A stretch of DNA of 64,000 bases from Caballeronia glebae (GCF_001545035.1 NZ_FCOJ02000030.1:1-64000); one strand, 5' to 3'. Positions 51,384 to 60,766 are shown, numbered from the stretch's first letter. The notes: generated from the letters alone by a model not told the origin. Made by a program: numbers and translations.

Positions 51384-52754
51384 ATGACAACCTTCCACCG
51401 GGCAACATACGACATGGGTCCACCCACCGAACGCATCACCGAAGACCGCGCGCTTCCCGATCACGTCGATGTCGTCGTCATAGGCGGTGGCGTCATCGGC
51501 ATCAGCACGGCGCGCTCGCTTGCCGAGAAAGGCCTGTCGGTTGCCGTGTGCGAGAAGGGTTACATCGCTGGCGAGCAGTCGAGCCGCAACTGGGGCTGGT
51601 GCCGCGCGACGCATCGCGACTTGCGCGAACTCGAACTGAGCCTCGAAAGCCTCAAACTGTGGCGGCGCATCGATGCGGAACTCGGCATCGAAACGGGCTT
51701 TCGCGAATGCGGCATTCTCTACGCCGCCGACGATGCCAAAGCCCTCGCCGATCACGAAGCGTGGCTCGCGCGCGCCGTGGCGCTCGTGGGCCGCGACGCG
51801 CTCGACTCGCGCATCGTCTCGCCGGGCGAGACCGGCGCGCTGATGTCCGGCACCTCGCGCCGCTTCGTGGGCGGCATCTACACGCCCGGCGATGGCCGCG
51901 CCGAACCGCAACGCGCCGTGCCCGCCATGGCCGCCGCGCTGCGCGAACGCGGCGTGAAAGTGCTCACGCCCTGCGCCGTGCGCGGCATCGAAACGAATGG
52001 CGGTGCGATCGGCGGCGTGGTCACTGAATTCGGACGCATCCGCTGTTCGAGCGTGGTGGTCGCGGGCGGCGCGTGGACGCGCTATTTCGCGGGCAGTCTC
52101 GGTGTGGACGTGCCGCAGCTCATGGTGCGTTCGTCGGTCATGCGCACGGCCCCGCTCGAAGGCGGACCGGACGTGAGCGCGTGCAATCAAGAGATGGGCT
52201 ATCGCAAACGTCTGGATGGCGGCTACACGATCGCGAACGCGTTTCATAGCTATCACGATCTCACGCCCGACAGCTTTCGCCTGTTCGCCAAGTTCCTGCC
52301 AGCGCTCAAAAGTCAGATCGGCTCGATCAAGCTGGGGCTCAACGCACGCTTCTTCGAGGAACTGCGCCGCCCGCGCCGCTGGCCGCTCGACCGGCCGACC
52401 GTCTTCGAAACCGCGCGCACGCTCGACCCCGCGCCGGTCGAATCTTTCAACGAAGCGGCGCTCACGGAGTTCCGCAAGCTCTTCCCGGCGCTGGCCCAAA
52501 TGCGCATCGAACAGGCGTGGGCCGGCTACATCGACGTGACGCCGGATGCCGTGCCGGTCATCTCCGGCGTCGATGGCAAACCGGGACTCTTCATCGCCAC
52601 CGGGTTCTCGGGTCACGGCTTCGGCATCGGGCCGGCTGCGGGCAAGCTGATGGCCGACCTCGTCGCGAACGACGCACCGCTCGTCGATCCGCGCGCGTTT
52701 CGCCTGTCGCGCTTCTTCGACGGCAGCAAGATCGAGATCGACGGCGGCTTCTGA
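51384..52754 (+). CDS. FAD-dependent amine/D-amino-acid oxidoreductase (DadA-like)
   Basis: This 456-residue flavoprotein has the FAD motif VVIGGGVIGISTARSLAEKGLSVAVCEKG near residue 30 and the DAO-fold closing motif GLFIATGFSGHGFGIGPAAGKLMADLV. NWGWCRATHRDLREL matches a subgroup of proteobacterial amine or opine oxidases. The substrate is unknown. The start is uncertain between ATG 51384 and ATG 51414 (MGPPTERITEDRALP); neither has a strong ribosome site. It is followed 129 bases later by the FrnE-like gene on the same strand and is divergent from osmC. Confidence 0.88.
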   Translation: MTTFHRATYDMGPPTERITEDRALPDHVDVVVIGGGVIGISTARSLAEKGLSVAVCEKGYIAGEQSSRNWGWCRATHRDLRELELSLESLKLWRRIDAELGIETGFRECGILYAADDAKALADHEAWLARAVALVGRDALDSRIVSPGETGALMSGTSRRFVGGIYTPGDGRAEPQRAVPAMAAALRERGVKVLTPCAVRGIETNGGAIGGVVTEFGRIRCSSVVVAGGAWTRYFAGSLGVDVPQLMVRSSVMRTAPLEGGPDVSACNQEMGYRKRLDGGYTIANAFHSYHDLTPDSFRLFAKFLPALKSQIGSIKLGLNARFFEELRRPRRWPLDRPTVFETARTLDPAPVESFNEAALTEFRKLFPALAQMRIEQAWAGYIDVTPDAVPVISGVDGKPGLFIATGFSGHGFGIGPAAGKLMADLVANDAPLVDPRAFRLSRFFDGSKIEIDGGF

Positions 52755-52883
52755 TGCGTCGCGCGGGCGCACATCGGCCGCCGGCACGCGCTAACATACC
52801 GGTTTTGCGAACATCGCCTGCACGCGACGTTCGCCCGGTTCAGTCAAAACGGCGCACAGGCGCCGTTCGTTTTTGAGGCTCAC

Positions 52884-53537
52884 ATGGCATCCACGTCTGT
52901 TCTTTATATCGACGTCTGGTCGGACTTCGTGTGTCCGTTCTGCTATCTCGAAACGCCCGTGCTCGACCAGTTCCGCAACGCATACGGCGATGCGGTCGAG
53001 GTTCGCTGGCACGCGTTCGAATTGCGCCCCGAGCCGACGCCGCTCGTCGATCCCAACAGCGAGAAGATCGTCGAATCCTGGGAAAACTCGGTGCGCCCGC
53101 TCGCTGAAGAGCGCGGCGTGACGATGCGCATGCCGCCGGTCGCTCCGCGCAGCCGCAAGGCCTTCGAGACGGCCATGTTCGCGCGCGAATCCGGCCGTTT
53201 CGATGCAGTGCATCGCGCGATCTTCAAGGCGTATTTCGAGGAAGGCATCGATATCGGCGATACCGACTCGCTGCTCGACATCGCGGCGACCTGCGGCGTC
53301 GATCCCGAACTGCTCGAAGAAGCGCTCGACGACGGCACGTACACCGATCTCGTGATCGAAGACGAAGAGTTCGCGACGAAGCTCGGCGTGACGGGCGTGC
53401 CGTTCGCGGTGCTGTCGCGCGATGCCGCGCCCGGCCAGGAACCGCCGCCGCCGATCGCGCTGCGAGGCGCCGCCCCGATCCAGCATTTCGAAGCGGCCGT
53501 CGAGCGGCTCTTTCCCGACGGCTTTCCGGGCGTCTGA
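52884..53537 (+). CDS. DsbA-family FrnE-like oxidoreductase
   Basis: This 217-residue thioredoxin-fold protein has the active site CPFC in DVWSDFVCPFCYLETP at residue 18, with no signal peptide, so it acts in the cytoplasm. The second typical segment is KLGVTGVPFAVLSRD (cis-proline). These features match the FrnE group, known for polyketide biosynthesis and for thiol-redox stress protection. GAGG precedes ATG 52884. It may be an oxidative stress partner of the nearby osmC, though they are on different strands. Confidence 0.9.
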   Translation: MASTSVLYIDVWSDFVCPFCYLETPVLDQFRNAYGDAVEVRWHAFELRPEPTPLVDPNSEKIVESWENSVRPLAEERGVTMRMPPVAPRSRKAFETAMFARESGRFDAVHRAIFKAYFEEGIDIGDTDSLLDIAATCGVDPELLEEALDDGTYTDLVIEDEEFATKLGVTGVPFAVLSRDAAPGQEPPPPIALRGAAPIQHFEAAVERLFPDGFPGV

Positions 53538-53582
53538 ACCGCATAACGCGGCCGGCCCGATGAGACAGGCCGCGCCGCGATC

Positions 53583-54485
53583 CTAGCTGTGCTCCGCCAT
53601 GAACGATTTCAGCGCGATCCGCTGCGACGGTTCGAGCGTTTCGAATTCGAGCCCGTACGCCGCGCTGCCATCGGCCGGATCGGTCGCGCCAACATGGCGC
53701 ACGATCGCGATGGTCTCGATCTTTACATCGACGCCGTCGGTCTTGAACTGAAACGCGAGTTGCAGACGGTCGCCCATGTGCGCAGCCGGATTCGCGACGG
53801 TCAGCGACATGCCATACGGACTGATGTCGCTCACGCGGCCTAACTGCAATGCGCTACGCGGCTCGCGTTCGGCGGCGAAATGCGCCGCGAGGCGAGTCGG
53901 CATCCGCGCGAATTTGCGCGTGCGCAATCTGCGGATCGCGCCCGGCGCCGACAGCACCGCGTAGTTGAACGGCTCACGGCAGGTTGCATCGACGGTGCAG
54001 GCGAAGCGGAACACGCCCCGCCCCGTGAGCGCGACGAGATCCACCTGCTCGCCGAGCGTCAGAACGAGCGGATCGAATCCCGCCATGAGCGGTTGCGTCA
54101 CGAAGAGCGAACGCTCGCCGTTGCGGCGCGGCGTCGAAAAGCCGATCACCCGGCTCGCGTACATGGCCGAGCCCGTGCCGCCCGTACCGCGCAAGCCGAC
54201 CCGCGCGCCGATGGTGAGTCCGATGTCTTCGAGCGTCAGCGGTCCGTCCTTCCCCGCGTCTTCCTCCGGCCCGCTCGGCGCAGGCTGCCGGATCGCACGA
54301 TTCGGCTGGAAATGCCGGAACATGAATTCGCGCGCCGGGGCGTCCGGCACGATGCTGCCCGCGTCGAAAAGCAACGCGCCATCGGCGGCGACGATCGGCC
54401 ATTCGAGCGGCGTGCCTAGCGGAATCTCGGAAGCTTCGAGGCGCACCAGTGTCTGGCGCGCGTCTACGACGGTTTCTTCGGTCAT
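53583..54485 (-). CDS. PilZ-domain c-di-GMP receptor (YcgR-like)
   Basis: This 300-residue protein has an N-terminal domain (residues 1-180), split as in YcgR-type flagellar brakes, and a C-terminal PilZ domain. The c-di-GMP-binding residues are intact: RKFAR (RxxxR) in RRLRTRKFARMPTRL near residue 192 and DISPYG (DxSxxG) in GRVSDISPYGMSLTV near residue 225. It has no membrane helix or signal. It probably slows flagella or modulates surface polysaccharide when c-di-GMP is high. Relation to the GGDEF protein at 45754 is by shared second messenger only. Confidence 0.86.
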   Translation of the reverse strand: MTEETVVDARQTLVRLEASEIPLGTPLEWPIVAADGALLFDAGSIVPDAPAREFMFRHFQPNRAIRQPAPSGPEEDAGKDGPLTLEDIGLTIGARVGLRGTGGTGSAMYASRVIGFSTPRRNGERSLFVTQPLMAGFDPLVLTLGEQVDLVALTGRGVFRFACTVDATCREPFNYAVLSAPGAIRRLRTRKFARMPTRLAAHFAAEREPRSALQLGRVSDISPYGMSLTVANPAAHMGDRLQLAFQFKTDGVDVKIETIAIVRHVGATDPADGSAAYGLEFETLEPSQRIALKSFMAEHS

Positions 54486-54664
54486 CTTATCGGACGATTC
54501 TTAAGTATTTTCCGCAATCGTCGTGCTTGCCGAGTTTGCCGTCAAGTGCTGCATGGCAAGTTTTACGTTAGCGCATGGATAATTCTTCCCGTGCCGGGGA
54601 CTTCCTACCGGCGGCCGCGCCGGTCGAAGTTTATGCGCATAAAAGTTTTATGGAGATAACGCGT

Positions 54665-55678
54665 TCAGCGGATGCTCGCGCCGAATTCGGCCGAGTGAGA
54701 AACCGGCTTCGGCGACGCGCTCGTCACGCTTTCGATCGCGGCCAGCACTTGCGCCACGTCGGGCGGTGCGCCCTCTTCGCCGATCGATACGGAGCGTCCC
54801 GGGTCGTTCACGCCGAAATGCTCGCGCGAAGTCGCCGCGAATAGCATGACCGTGCGGCGCTGCAGGGCGTGCGCGAGATGCACGAGCCCGGTATCCGCGC
54901 CGATGACGAGCTCCGACGCCTGAATCCAGTGCGCACATTCCACGACGGAAAGTTTCGGCAGCACGATCGCGCCCGGCACGAGCGCCGCGATGGCTTGCGC
55001 CTCGTCCCGCTCGCGTTCCGTTCCCCACGGCAGCGCGATCGAATAACCACGCGCGCAAAGCCAGCGGCCGACTTCGCCCCAATGCGCCTTCGGCCACTTC
55101 TTCACGTCCGCCGACGTCGCATGAAACAGCATCGCGATACGTGCGTCGCGCGGAATATTCAGGTCGCGTGTGGGCGCGGGCAAGTGAATATTGAAGTCCG
55201 GCGTGTCCTCCAGCCGATAACCGAGCGCGTCGGCAACGCTCTCGCGCATGCCGCGCCACGCATCGGTGAGCGGACGCGGACCGAAGCGCGCGTTGTACGC
55301 GAAAGCCGCGCCGTGCTCGCCGAGATCCTTATTCAGATAGCCATAACGCCGCCGCCCGCGCGCGATGAACGCGATGATCGCGCTCTTGTAGACGCCATGA
55401 ATATCGAGGATCACATCGTATTTTTCGGCCCGCAACTCGCCGATCGACGCGCCGATCTCCTTCAGGTCGTTCCAGTTGCGCGCCTTCTTGAACTTGCGCA
55501 ACGGCGCGCTCAGCACGCGATCGACGCCCGGATTCCAGCGGATGATATCGGCGAAGGCGCCGTCCGCGGCCCAGTCGATTTTGGCGGATGGAAACGCGCG
55601 CCGCAGATCGGCAACGACTGGTAGCGTCTCGACGATGTCGCCGAGGGACGTGACTTTGACGATCAGAATTCGCTTCAT
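54665..55678 (-). CDS. waaC: Lipopolysaccharide heptosyltransferase I
   Basis: This 337-residue GT9 enzyme adds the first heptose to the Kdo of the LPS inner core. Key motifs are KRILIVKVTSLGDIVETLPVVADLRRAFPSAKIDW at the N-terminus, MLFHATSADVKKWPKAHWGEVGRWL near residue 185 and ELVIGADTGLVHLAHALQRRTVMLF near residue 265, which bind ADP-heptose. ATG 55678 gives the usual MKRILIVK start. It stands alone, with a divergent-repeat hairpin about 90 bases upstream. The neighbouring cassette at 39142 also has a GT9-like domain but is not of this type. Confidence 0.94.
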   Translation of the reverse strand: MKRILIVKVTSLGDIVETLPVVADLRRAFPSAKIDWAADGAFADIIRWNPGVDRVLSAPLRKFKKARNWNDLKEIGASIGELRAEKYDVILDIHGVYKSAIIAFIARGRRRYGYLNKDLGEHGAAFAYNARFGPRPLTDAWRGMRESVADALGYRLEDTPDFNIHLPAPTRDLNIPRDARIAMLFHATSADVKKWPKAHWGEVGRWLCARGYSIALPWGTERERDEAQAIAALVPGAIVLPKLSVVECAHWIQASELVIGADTGLVHLAHALQRRTVMLFAATSREHFGVNDPGRSVSIGEEGAPPDVAQVLAAIESVTSASPKPVSHSAEFGASIR

Positions 55679-55765
55679 GAATGGTACGAGAGTGCGCCGG
55701 CGCGAATGGCGGCCAGCGAAACGCTGGGCCAACCCCGAAAAACCAGCGATTCTAATGAATCTGTG

Positions 55766-55788
55766 ACAAACGCGATGTCAGCGTTTGT
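55766..55788. terminator. Hairpin between metalloprotease and waaC
   Basis: ACAAACGC (55766-55773) and GCGTTTGT (55781-55788) form a perfect 8-bp stem with a 7-base loop, about 100 bases beyond the metalloprotease stop. No T-tract is present, so it may be an operator of waaC rather than a terminator. Confidence 0.4.
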
Positions 55789-55886
55789 AAGCACGAGTCT
55801 GTAAATACGATCCGGAAACCGCACGCGGCTGCGATTCAGAATAGCCCAATTCGCACCGCCGGGTTGCCGCGACGCGCGGCTGTCGA

Positions 55887-56768
55887 TCAGAGCGAGCGCG
55901 CCGAGAACGTGTCGCATTGGCCGACGTCGCCCGTCGACATGCCGCGCCGCAGCCAGCGCTGGCGTTGCGCGCTCGTACCGTGTGTGAACGCCTCGGGCAC
56001 GATGCGCCCTTGCGATTGCTGTTGCAGACGGTCGTCGCCGATTGCGGCCGCCGCGTTCAAACCCTGCTCGAAATCGCCCGGCTCGATCAGCTTCGCGTTG
56101 TCGCGTTGCGCGACGGCGGCCCAGACGCCCGCGAAGCAATCCGCCTGCAATTCGACGCGCACCGACAGCGCGTTTGCCTGCTCGCGCGTCAACCGCGAGC
56201 GCGCCTGATCCACCTTGTTCATGATGCCGAGCACGTTCTGCACGTGATGCCCGACTTCATGCGCGATCACATACGCCTGCGCGAAGTCGCCGCTCGCGCC
56301 GAAGCGGTCGCGCAACTCGCGATAGAACGAGAGGTCGATATACACCTTGCGGTCGTTGGGGCAATAGAACGGACCCATGGCCGTCTGGCCCGTGCCGCAC
56401 GCGGTTTGAGTGGCGCCGGAGAACATCACGAGCCGCGGCGCCGGATAGTCCTGATTGAACTGGGCGCGAAAGATGTGCTGCCACGTCTGCTCCGTATTGC
56501 CGAGCACGCGGCGCACGAACACGGCGCCCGGATCGCTGGCCGGTTGCCCGTTGTTGCTCGGCGCGGCCTGCTGTTGCGGCGCGCTGCCCTGTAACACCTG
56601 CGCACCGTTGATGATGGTCATCGGATTGATGCCGAAGAAATACGATGCGGCGAGCGCCACGACGATCGTCCCGATGCCGATCGATCCGCCGCCGATCCGA
56701 AAGCCGCCGCCGCCGCCGCCGCGCCGATCTTCCACGTTCTGACTTTCTGGCTGGTCATCGAGGCGCAT
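55887..56768 (-). CDS. YpfJ-family neutral zinc metallopeptidase
   Basis: This 293-residue protein has an N-terminal membrane helix (residues 27-46, GSIGIGTIVVALAASYFFGI) after a Gly-rich head (RRGGGGGGFRIGGG), and a periplasmic metallopeptidase domain. The zinc motif is AYVIAHEVGHHVQNVLG (HExxH), with the downstream Glu in RVELQADCFAG as the third ligand; CPNDRKVYIDLSFY is conserved. It matches the YpfJ/KPN_02809 family, whose substrate is unknown. AAGGAG lies nine bases before ATG 56768. It is divergent from cioA with a 390-base gap. Confidence 0.92.
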   Translation of the reverse strand: MRLDDQPESQNVEDRRGGGGGGFRIGGGSIGIGTIVVALAASYFFGINPMTIINGAQVLQGSAPQQQAAPSNNGQPASDPGAVFVRRVLGNTEQTWQHIFRAQFNQDYPAPRLVMFSGATQTACGTGQTAMGPFYCPNDRKVYIDLSFYRELRDRFGASGDFAQAYVIAHEVGHHVQNVLGIMNKVDQARSRLTREQANALSVRVELQADCFAGVWAAVAQRDNAKLIEPGDFEQGLNAAAAIGDDRLQQQSQGRIVPEAFTHGTSAQRQRWLRRGMSTGDVGQCDTFSARSL

Positions 56769-57158
56769 GTTGCTTCTCCTTCCTACTCGCGCGGTGCGCG
56801 TGTGCAAAAGCCATTATGTTACCCGCGCCCAACGCACGTCTCGTGCCGGGCCATCGTAAAACTTCTTTCTGAACCGACCTTTCGCGCGCGGCGATCCAGT
56901 GCGGTCGATTGTCGCGAAGGCGCATGTGCGCTCTTGCCGCACCGCACTATAACGGCATCTCGAAATCACCGAAAAATCAATCCGATACGGCCGCCAAGCC
57001 TTTAAATCTGCGGCATTTTCGCGCAATGCATATTCACTGACGCAGCGCAACACTTTCGCGAAATGGCGCTAAGCTCCGGCCCGTTACACGTCTGGTTCGG
57101 CATAGGACAAAGGCGCTCCCGAAAGCGGGCGCGCGTGAATTTCAAGGCACAAGTCATC
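56769..57158. other. Divergent region before cytochrome bd genes
   Basis: This 390-base region precedes cioA. It holds a TATAAC box (56948-56953) without a clear -35 partner, and a perfect palindrome TTTCGCGAAA (57054-57063) about 95 bases before the cioA ATG; two partial copies, TTTCGCG or TTCGCG, lie upstream. I looked for FNR/Anr boxes and found none. The palindrome could be the operator of a cyanide or redox regulator. Confidence 0.45.
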
Positions 57159-58556
57159 ATGCATTCGACTCCCGAAGCAATCGATCTGGCGCGTATCCAG
57201 TTCGCGTTTACCGTCTCGTTCCACATCATCTTTCCGGCGCTTTCGATCGGGCTCGCGAGCTTCATCGCGGTGCTCGAAGGCGCCTGGCTCAAAACCGGCA
57301 AGCCGGTCTACAAGGAGCTGTGTCTCTTCTGGTCCAAAGTCTTCGCCGTCGCGTTCGGCATGGGCGTCGTGTCGGGCGTCGTCATGGCTTACGAATTCGG
57401 CACCAACTGGGGCGGCTTTTCGAGCTTCGCCGGCCCCATCACCGGGCCGCTGCTCGCCTATGAAGTGATGACCGCCTTCTTCCTCGAAGCGGGCTTCCTC
57501 GGCATCATGCTGTTCGGCTGGAACAAGGTCGGGCCGAAGGCGCACTTCGGCGCGACGCTGATGGTCGCCATCGGCACGATCATCTCCACGTTCTGGATTC
57601 TCGCGTCGAATAGCTGGATGCAGACGCCGCAAGGCTTTCGCATCGAAGGCGATCATGTCGTGCCGGTCGACTGGTGGGCGATCATCTTCAACCCGTCGTT
57701 TCCGTACCGGCTCGCGCATATGGCGATCGCCGCGTTCATCGTCGCGGCGCTCGTCGTGGCGGCGACCGGCGCATGGCATCTGCTGAAGGGCCGGCGCGAT
57801 CCCGCCATCAAAAAAATGTTCGCGATGTCGCTCTGGCTGCTGCTCGCCCTGACGCCGATTCAGGCGCTCGTCGGCGACGCGCACGGCCTGAATACGCGCG
57901 AGCATCAGCCGGCGAAGATCGCGGCCATCGAAGGCATCTGGGACACCGAGAAAGGCGGCACGGCGCTCAATCTCTTCGGCATTCCCGACATGGAAGCCGA
58001 AACGACGAAATACGCCGTGCGGATTCCGCATCTCGGCAGCCTGATCCTCACGCATAGCTGGGACGGCGAGATTCGCGGCCTGAAGGAATTCCCGAAGGAA
58101 GATCGTCCGAACTCAACGCTCGTGTTCTGGAGCTTCCGCGTGATGGCCGGACTCGGCGTGCTGATGATCGCGATGTCGTTCGCGGCGTGGTGGCTGCATC
58201 GCCGACGCAAGCTGTTCGATGCGCGCTGGTTCCATCGCTTCGTGCTGGCGATGGGCCCGACCGGATTCATCACGCTGCTCGCGGGCTGGGTCACGACCGA
58301 AGCCGGACGCCAGCCGTGGGTCGTGTACGGCGTGATGCGCACGGCCGACGCCGTTTCGCCCGTCACGGCGCAGCAAGTCGGCGTGTCGTTGCTCGCGTTC
58401 GTGATCGTCTACACGATCGTGTTCGGCACCGGCATCTACTACTTGCTGAAGCTGCTGCGCCACGGCCCCGCGTTGCCGGGATCGCCGGAGCAGATTTCCG
58501 ACGGCAGCGCGCGACGTCCACTCAGCCTTGCGCAACAGTCCATCGAAGGAGCTTAA
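57159..58556 (+). CDS. cioA: Cytochrome bd-type quinol oxidase subunit I, cyanide-insensitive type
   Basis: This 465-residue inner membrane subunit oxidises ubiquinol and reduces oxygen without proton pumping. Heme ligands are His in VSFHIIFPALSIG near residue 21 and His in YRLAHMAIAAF near residue 187. The Q loop between helices 6 and 7 is short, as in CIO-type enzymes of Pseudomonas and Burkholderia rather than the E. coli long-loop type. GWVTTEAGRQPWVVYG is conserved. ATG 57159 gives the family start MHSTPEAIDLARIQFAFT. It is followed four bases later by subunit II. Confidence 0.94.
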   Translation: MHSTPEAIDLARIQFAFTVSFHIIFPALSIGLASFIAVLEGAWLKTGKPVYKELCLFWSKVFAVAFGMGVVSGVVMAYEFGTNWGGFSSFAGPITGPLLAYEVMTAFFLEAGFLGIMLFGWNKVGPKAHFGATLMVAIGTIISTFWILASNSWMQTPQGFRIEGDHVVPVDWWAIIFNPSFPYRLAHMAIAAFIVAALVVAATGAWHLLKGRRDPAIKKMFAMSLWLLLALTPIQALVGDAHGLNTREHQPAKIAAIEGIWDTEKGGTALNLFGIPDMEAETTKYAVRIPHLGSLILTHSWDGEIRGLKEFPKEDRPNSTLVFWSFRVMAGLGVLMIAMSFAAWWLHRRRKLFDARWFHRFVLAMGPTGFITLLAGWVTTEAGRQPWVVYGVMRTADAVSPVTAQQVGVSLLAFVIVYTIVFGTGIYYLLKLLRHGPALPGSPEQISDGSARRPLSLAQQSIEGA

Positions 58557-58560
58557 GAAT

Positions 58561-59562
58561 ATGGACCTCACACTCGCCTGGGCCGCGATCATCGCGTTCG
58601 GCCTGTTCCTCTACGTCGTGCTCGACGGCTTCGACCTCGGCATCGGCATTCTCTTTCCGTTCTTCCCGGACCAGCACGATCGCGACGTGATGATGAACAC
58701 CGTCGCGCCCGTCTGGGACGGCAACGAGACGTGGCTCGTGCTCGGCGGCGCGGGACTGTTCGCCGCGTTCCCGATGGTCTATTCGACGGTGCTGTCCGCG
58801 CTCTATCTGCCGCTCGTGCTGATGCTCGTGTGCCTGATCTTTCGCGGCGTGTCGTTCGAGATTCGCGCAAAGGCACAGCGCACTAAGCACCTGTGGGACC
58901 TCGCGTTCATCGGCGGATCGGCGGGCGCGACGTTCTTTCAGGGCGTGGCGCTCGGCGCGTTTCTCGGCGGCATTCCCGTCGCCGATGGCCGCTTCGCCGG
59001 CGACGCCTTCGGCTGGTTCTCGCCCTTCTCGATCTTCACGGGCGGCGCGCTCGTCGTCACTTATGCGCTGCTCGGCGCGTGCTGGCTGATCGCGAAAACC
59101 GAAGGCGATCTGCAGCGGCGGATGTATCGCGTCGTGTGGCCGCTGACCGTTTTGCAGCTCGCGACGATCGCGGTCGTGAGCATCTGGACGCCGCTGCAGG
59201 ACGCGGGCATCGCGTCGCGCTGGTTCGATTCGCCGCTGTTTTATCGGCTGCTGCCGGTGCCGGCGCTCGTCGCGGCCTGCGCGTGGGCGATGCGCCGCTC
59301 GATCCGCTCGCGCCACGAGAAGCGGCCGTTCGCGGTGGCGCTCGGCTTCGTGCTGCTCGGCTACGCGGGACTCGTCGCGAGCATTTCGCCGCACGAGATT
59401 TTCCCCGGCGTATCGATCTGGGATGTCGCCGCGCCCCGTTCGAGCCAGCTCTTCACGATCGTCGGCGCGGCGGTGATTCTGCCTGTCATCGTCGTCTACA
59501 CGACGCTAGGTTATTGGGTCTTCAGAGGAAAGGTGCGTCATGGCGAACATCACTACCATTGA
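58561..59562 (+). CDS. cioB: Cytochrome bd-type quinol oxidase subunit II
   Basis: This 333-residue membrane subunit has eight to nine helices. MDLTLAWAAIIAFGLFLYVVLDGFDLGIGILFPF and VAPVWDGNETWLVLGGAGLFAAFPMVYS are the CydB signatures. It pairs with subunit I without binding heme itself. AAGGAG lies nine bases before ATG 58561. The 3' end overlaps the small DUF2474 gene by 23 bases, so all three are co-translated. Confidence 0.94.
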   Translation: MDLTLAWAAIIAFGLFLYVVLDGFDLGIGILFPFFPDQHDRDVMMNTVAPVWDGNETWLVLGGAGLFAAFPMVYSTVLSALYLPLVLMLVCLIFRGVSFEIRAKAQRTKHLWDLAFIGGSAGATFFQGVALGAFLGGIPVADGRFAGDAFGWFSPFSIFTGGALVVTYALLGACWLIAKTEGDLQRRMYRVVWPLTVLQLATIAVVSIWTPLQDAGIASRWFDSPLFYRLLPVPALVAACAWAMRRSIRSRHEKRPFAVALGFVLLGYAGLVASISPHEIFPGVSIWDVAAPRSSQLFTIVGAAVILPVIVVYTTLGYWVFRGKVRHGEHHYH

Positions 59563-59677
59563 GCACGCGAGAAAGGTGTTCTGGTTCGTCGCGTTGTGGA
59601 TCGCGGGCGTCGGCGGCGCGATGCTGCTCGCGCTGCCGTTCAAGTTGCTGATCCGGGCCGGAGCGGCGATTCACTGA
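59540..59677 (+). CDS. DUF2474-family small cytochrome bd accessory protein
   Basis: This 45-residue protein starts at ATG 59540, with GAGGAAAGG upstream and a 23-base overlap with the subunit II gene. One membrane helix spans residues 14-34 (FWFVALWIAGVGGAMLLALPF), followed by a short basic tail. DUF2474 proteins are the third subunit or assembly factor of CIO-type oxidases, functionally like CydX. It ends ten bases from the stop of the convergent permease gene. Confidence 0.85.
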   Translation: MANITTIEHARKVFWFVALWIAGVGGAMLLALPFKLLIRAGAAIH

Positions 59678-59686
59678 GCCGTCGGC

Positions 59687-60736
59687 TCAGAACCACGCCG
59701 CCGCGATCAACCCGCTCACGATCCCGAACACCACGACCGACGCCGCCACCAACGCCAGCACGCGCGGCGGAAACGACCGCGCGAGCATCGCCAACGACGG
59801 CACGCTGACGGGCGGCAAGGTCATCAGCAGCGCGCCGGCCGGTCCCGCCGCCATGCCGAGCGAGAGCATCGCCTGAATGATGGGCACTTCGCCCGCGGTC
59901 GGAATCACGAAGAGCGTGCCCGCGACGGCAAACACGACGATCCACAACATGCCGTTGCCGATATCCGGGCCGATGTGCGGAAAGAGCCACGCGCGCGCCG
60001 CGCCGAGCAGCAGCACGAGCACGATGTATTCCGGCACGAGCCGCAAAGTCATGCGTCCGAGGATCTTGATCCAGCGCGAGAACGCCGTGCCCGGCTCATC
60101 CTCGTCGATCAGCTTCGCGAGGGCCTCGCGCGAGCTCGCCGCCTGCGCGGGCGTCACCATGCGGTTGATCGCGTAGCCGAGGCCGAACACCATCAGCACG
60201 CCGAGCACGAGGCGCAAACCGGTCCACTGCCAGCCGAGCACGAAGCCCATGAAAACCAGCGCCGCCGGATTGAGCACCGTATTGCCGAGCCAGAACGCGA
60301 CGGCGGCGCCCGGGGCCGCCTCGCGCGCACGCAGGCCAGCGACGACGGGCGCGGCGCAACATGTGCACATCATGCCCGGCAAGGACATGAGCCCGCCGTT
60401 CACGACGCTGCCGAAGTTATGCTCGCCCAGTGCCCGCGCGACCCAGCGCGGCGGAATCAGCGCCTGCACCGCGGAGCCGAGCAGCAGGCCGAGCACCATC
60501 GCTTGCCAGATCGCGCGGCCGTAGGCCATCGCGTAATCGAGCGCGGCTTGCCACGAAGGCGCCGGCGCGCTCGCCGACGTGCCCATCAGAATGGACTTGC
60601 CGATCGAATGCTGGCTCGCCGCGACGAACGCACGGTTGTAGTACGGAAACCATTTCACGTAGAACAGGCCCACGACGGCGATAAGCACGAACACTATCCA
60701 GCCGTGTGCGACGCGAGGTTGTCTGAGCGTGGTCAT
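59687..60736 (-). CDS. Permease of the SO_0444/ArsP-type (DUF318) family
   Basis: This 349-residue inner membrane protein has about ten helices. The family motif GLMSLPGMMCTCCAAPVVAGLRAREAAPGAAVAFWLGN contains a three-cysteine metal-binding element (CTCC) and is typical of UPF0718/SO_0444 copper-zinc efflux permeases; ArsP-type members export organoarsenicals. The second half carries IPTAGEVPIIQAMLSLGMAAGPAGALLM. The ion or compound exported is unproven. ATG 60736 has AAGAAAGA upstream. It lies 30 bases after mnmH on the same strand and may be co-transcribed. Confidence 0.86.
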   Translation of the reverse strand: MTTLRQPRVAHGWIVFVLIAVVGLFYVKWFPYYNRAFVAASQHSIGKSILMGTSASAPAPSWQAALDYAMAYGRAIWQAMVLGLLLGSAVQALIPPRWVARALGEHNFGSVVNGGLMSLPGMMCTCCAAPVVAGLRAREAAPGAAVAFWLGNTVLNPAALVFMGFVLGWQWTGLRLVLGVLMVFGLGYAINRMVTPAQAASSREALAKLIDEDEPGTAFSRWIKILGRMTLRLVPEYIVLVLLLGAARAWLFPHIGPDIGNGMLWIVVFAVAGTLFVIPTAGEVPIIQAMLSLGMAAGPAGALLMTLPPVSVPSLAMLARSFPPRVLALVAASVVVFGIVSGLIAAAWF

Positions 60737-60766
60737 ATCTTTCTTCTTTCGGGTGACGGGATTGGG

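Noticed and set aside
51078..52787. A 569-codon frame opposite the DadA-like gene, running over the osmC end
   Set aside because: It overlaps real genes on both strands and has no recognisable sequence.
53547..53574. A CGCGGCC/GGCCGCG hairpin after the FrnE-like gene as a terminator
   Set aside because: The 14-base loop and lack of any T-tract make it weak; such GC repeats are common by chance here.
54575..54844. An 89-codon frame before and into waaC
   Set aside because: The second half is antisense to waaC and Arg-rich; the first 25 codons alone do not make a gene.
56769..57158. An FNR/Anr box before cioA
   Set aside because: No TTGAT-N4-ATCAA-like sequence is present; ATCAA occurs once without a partner.
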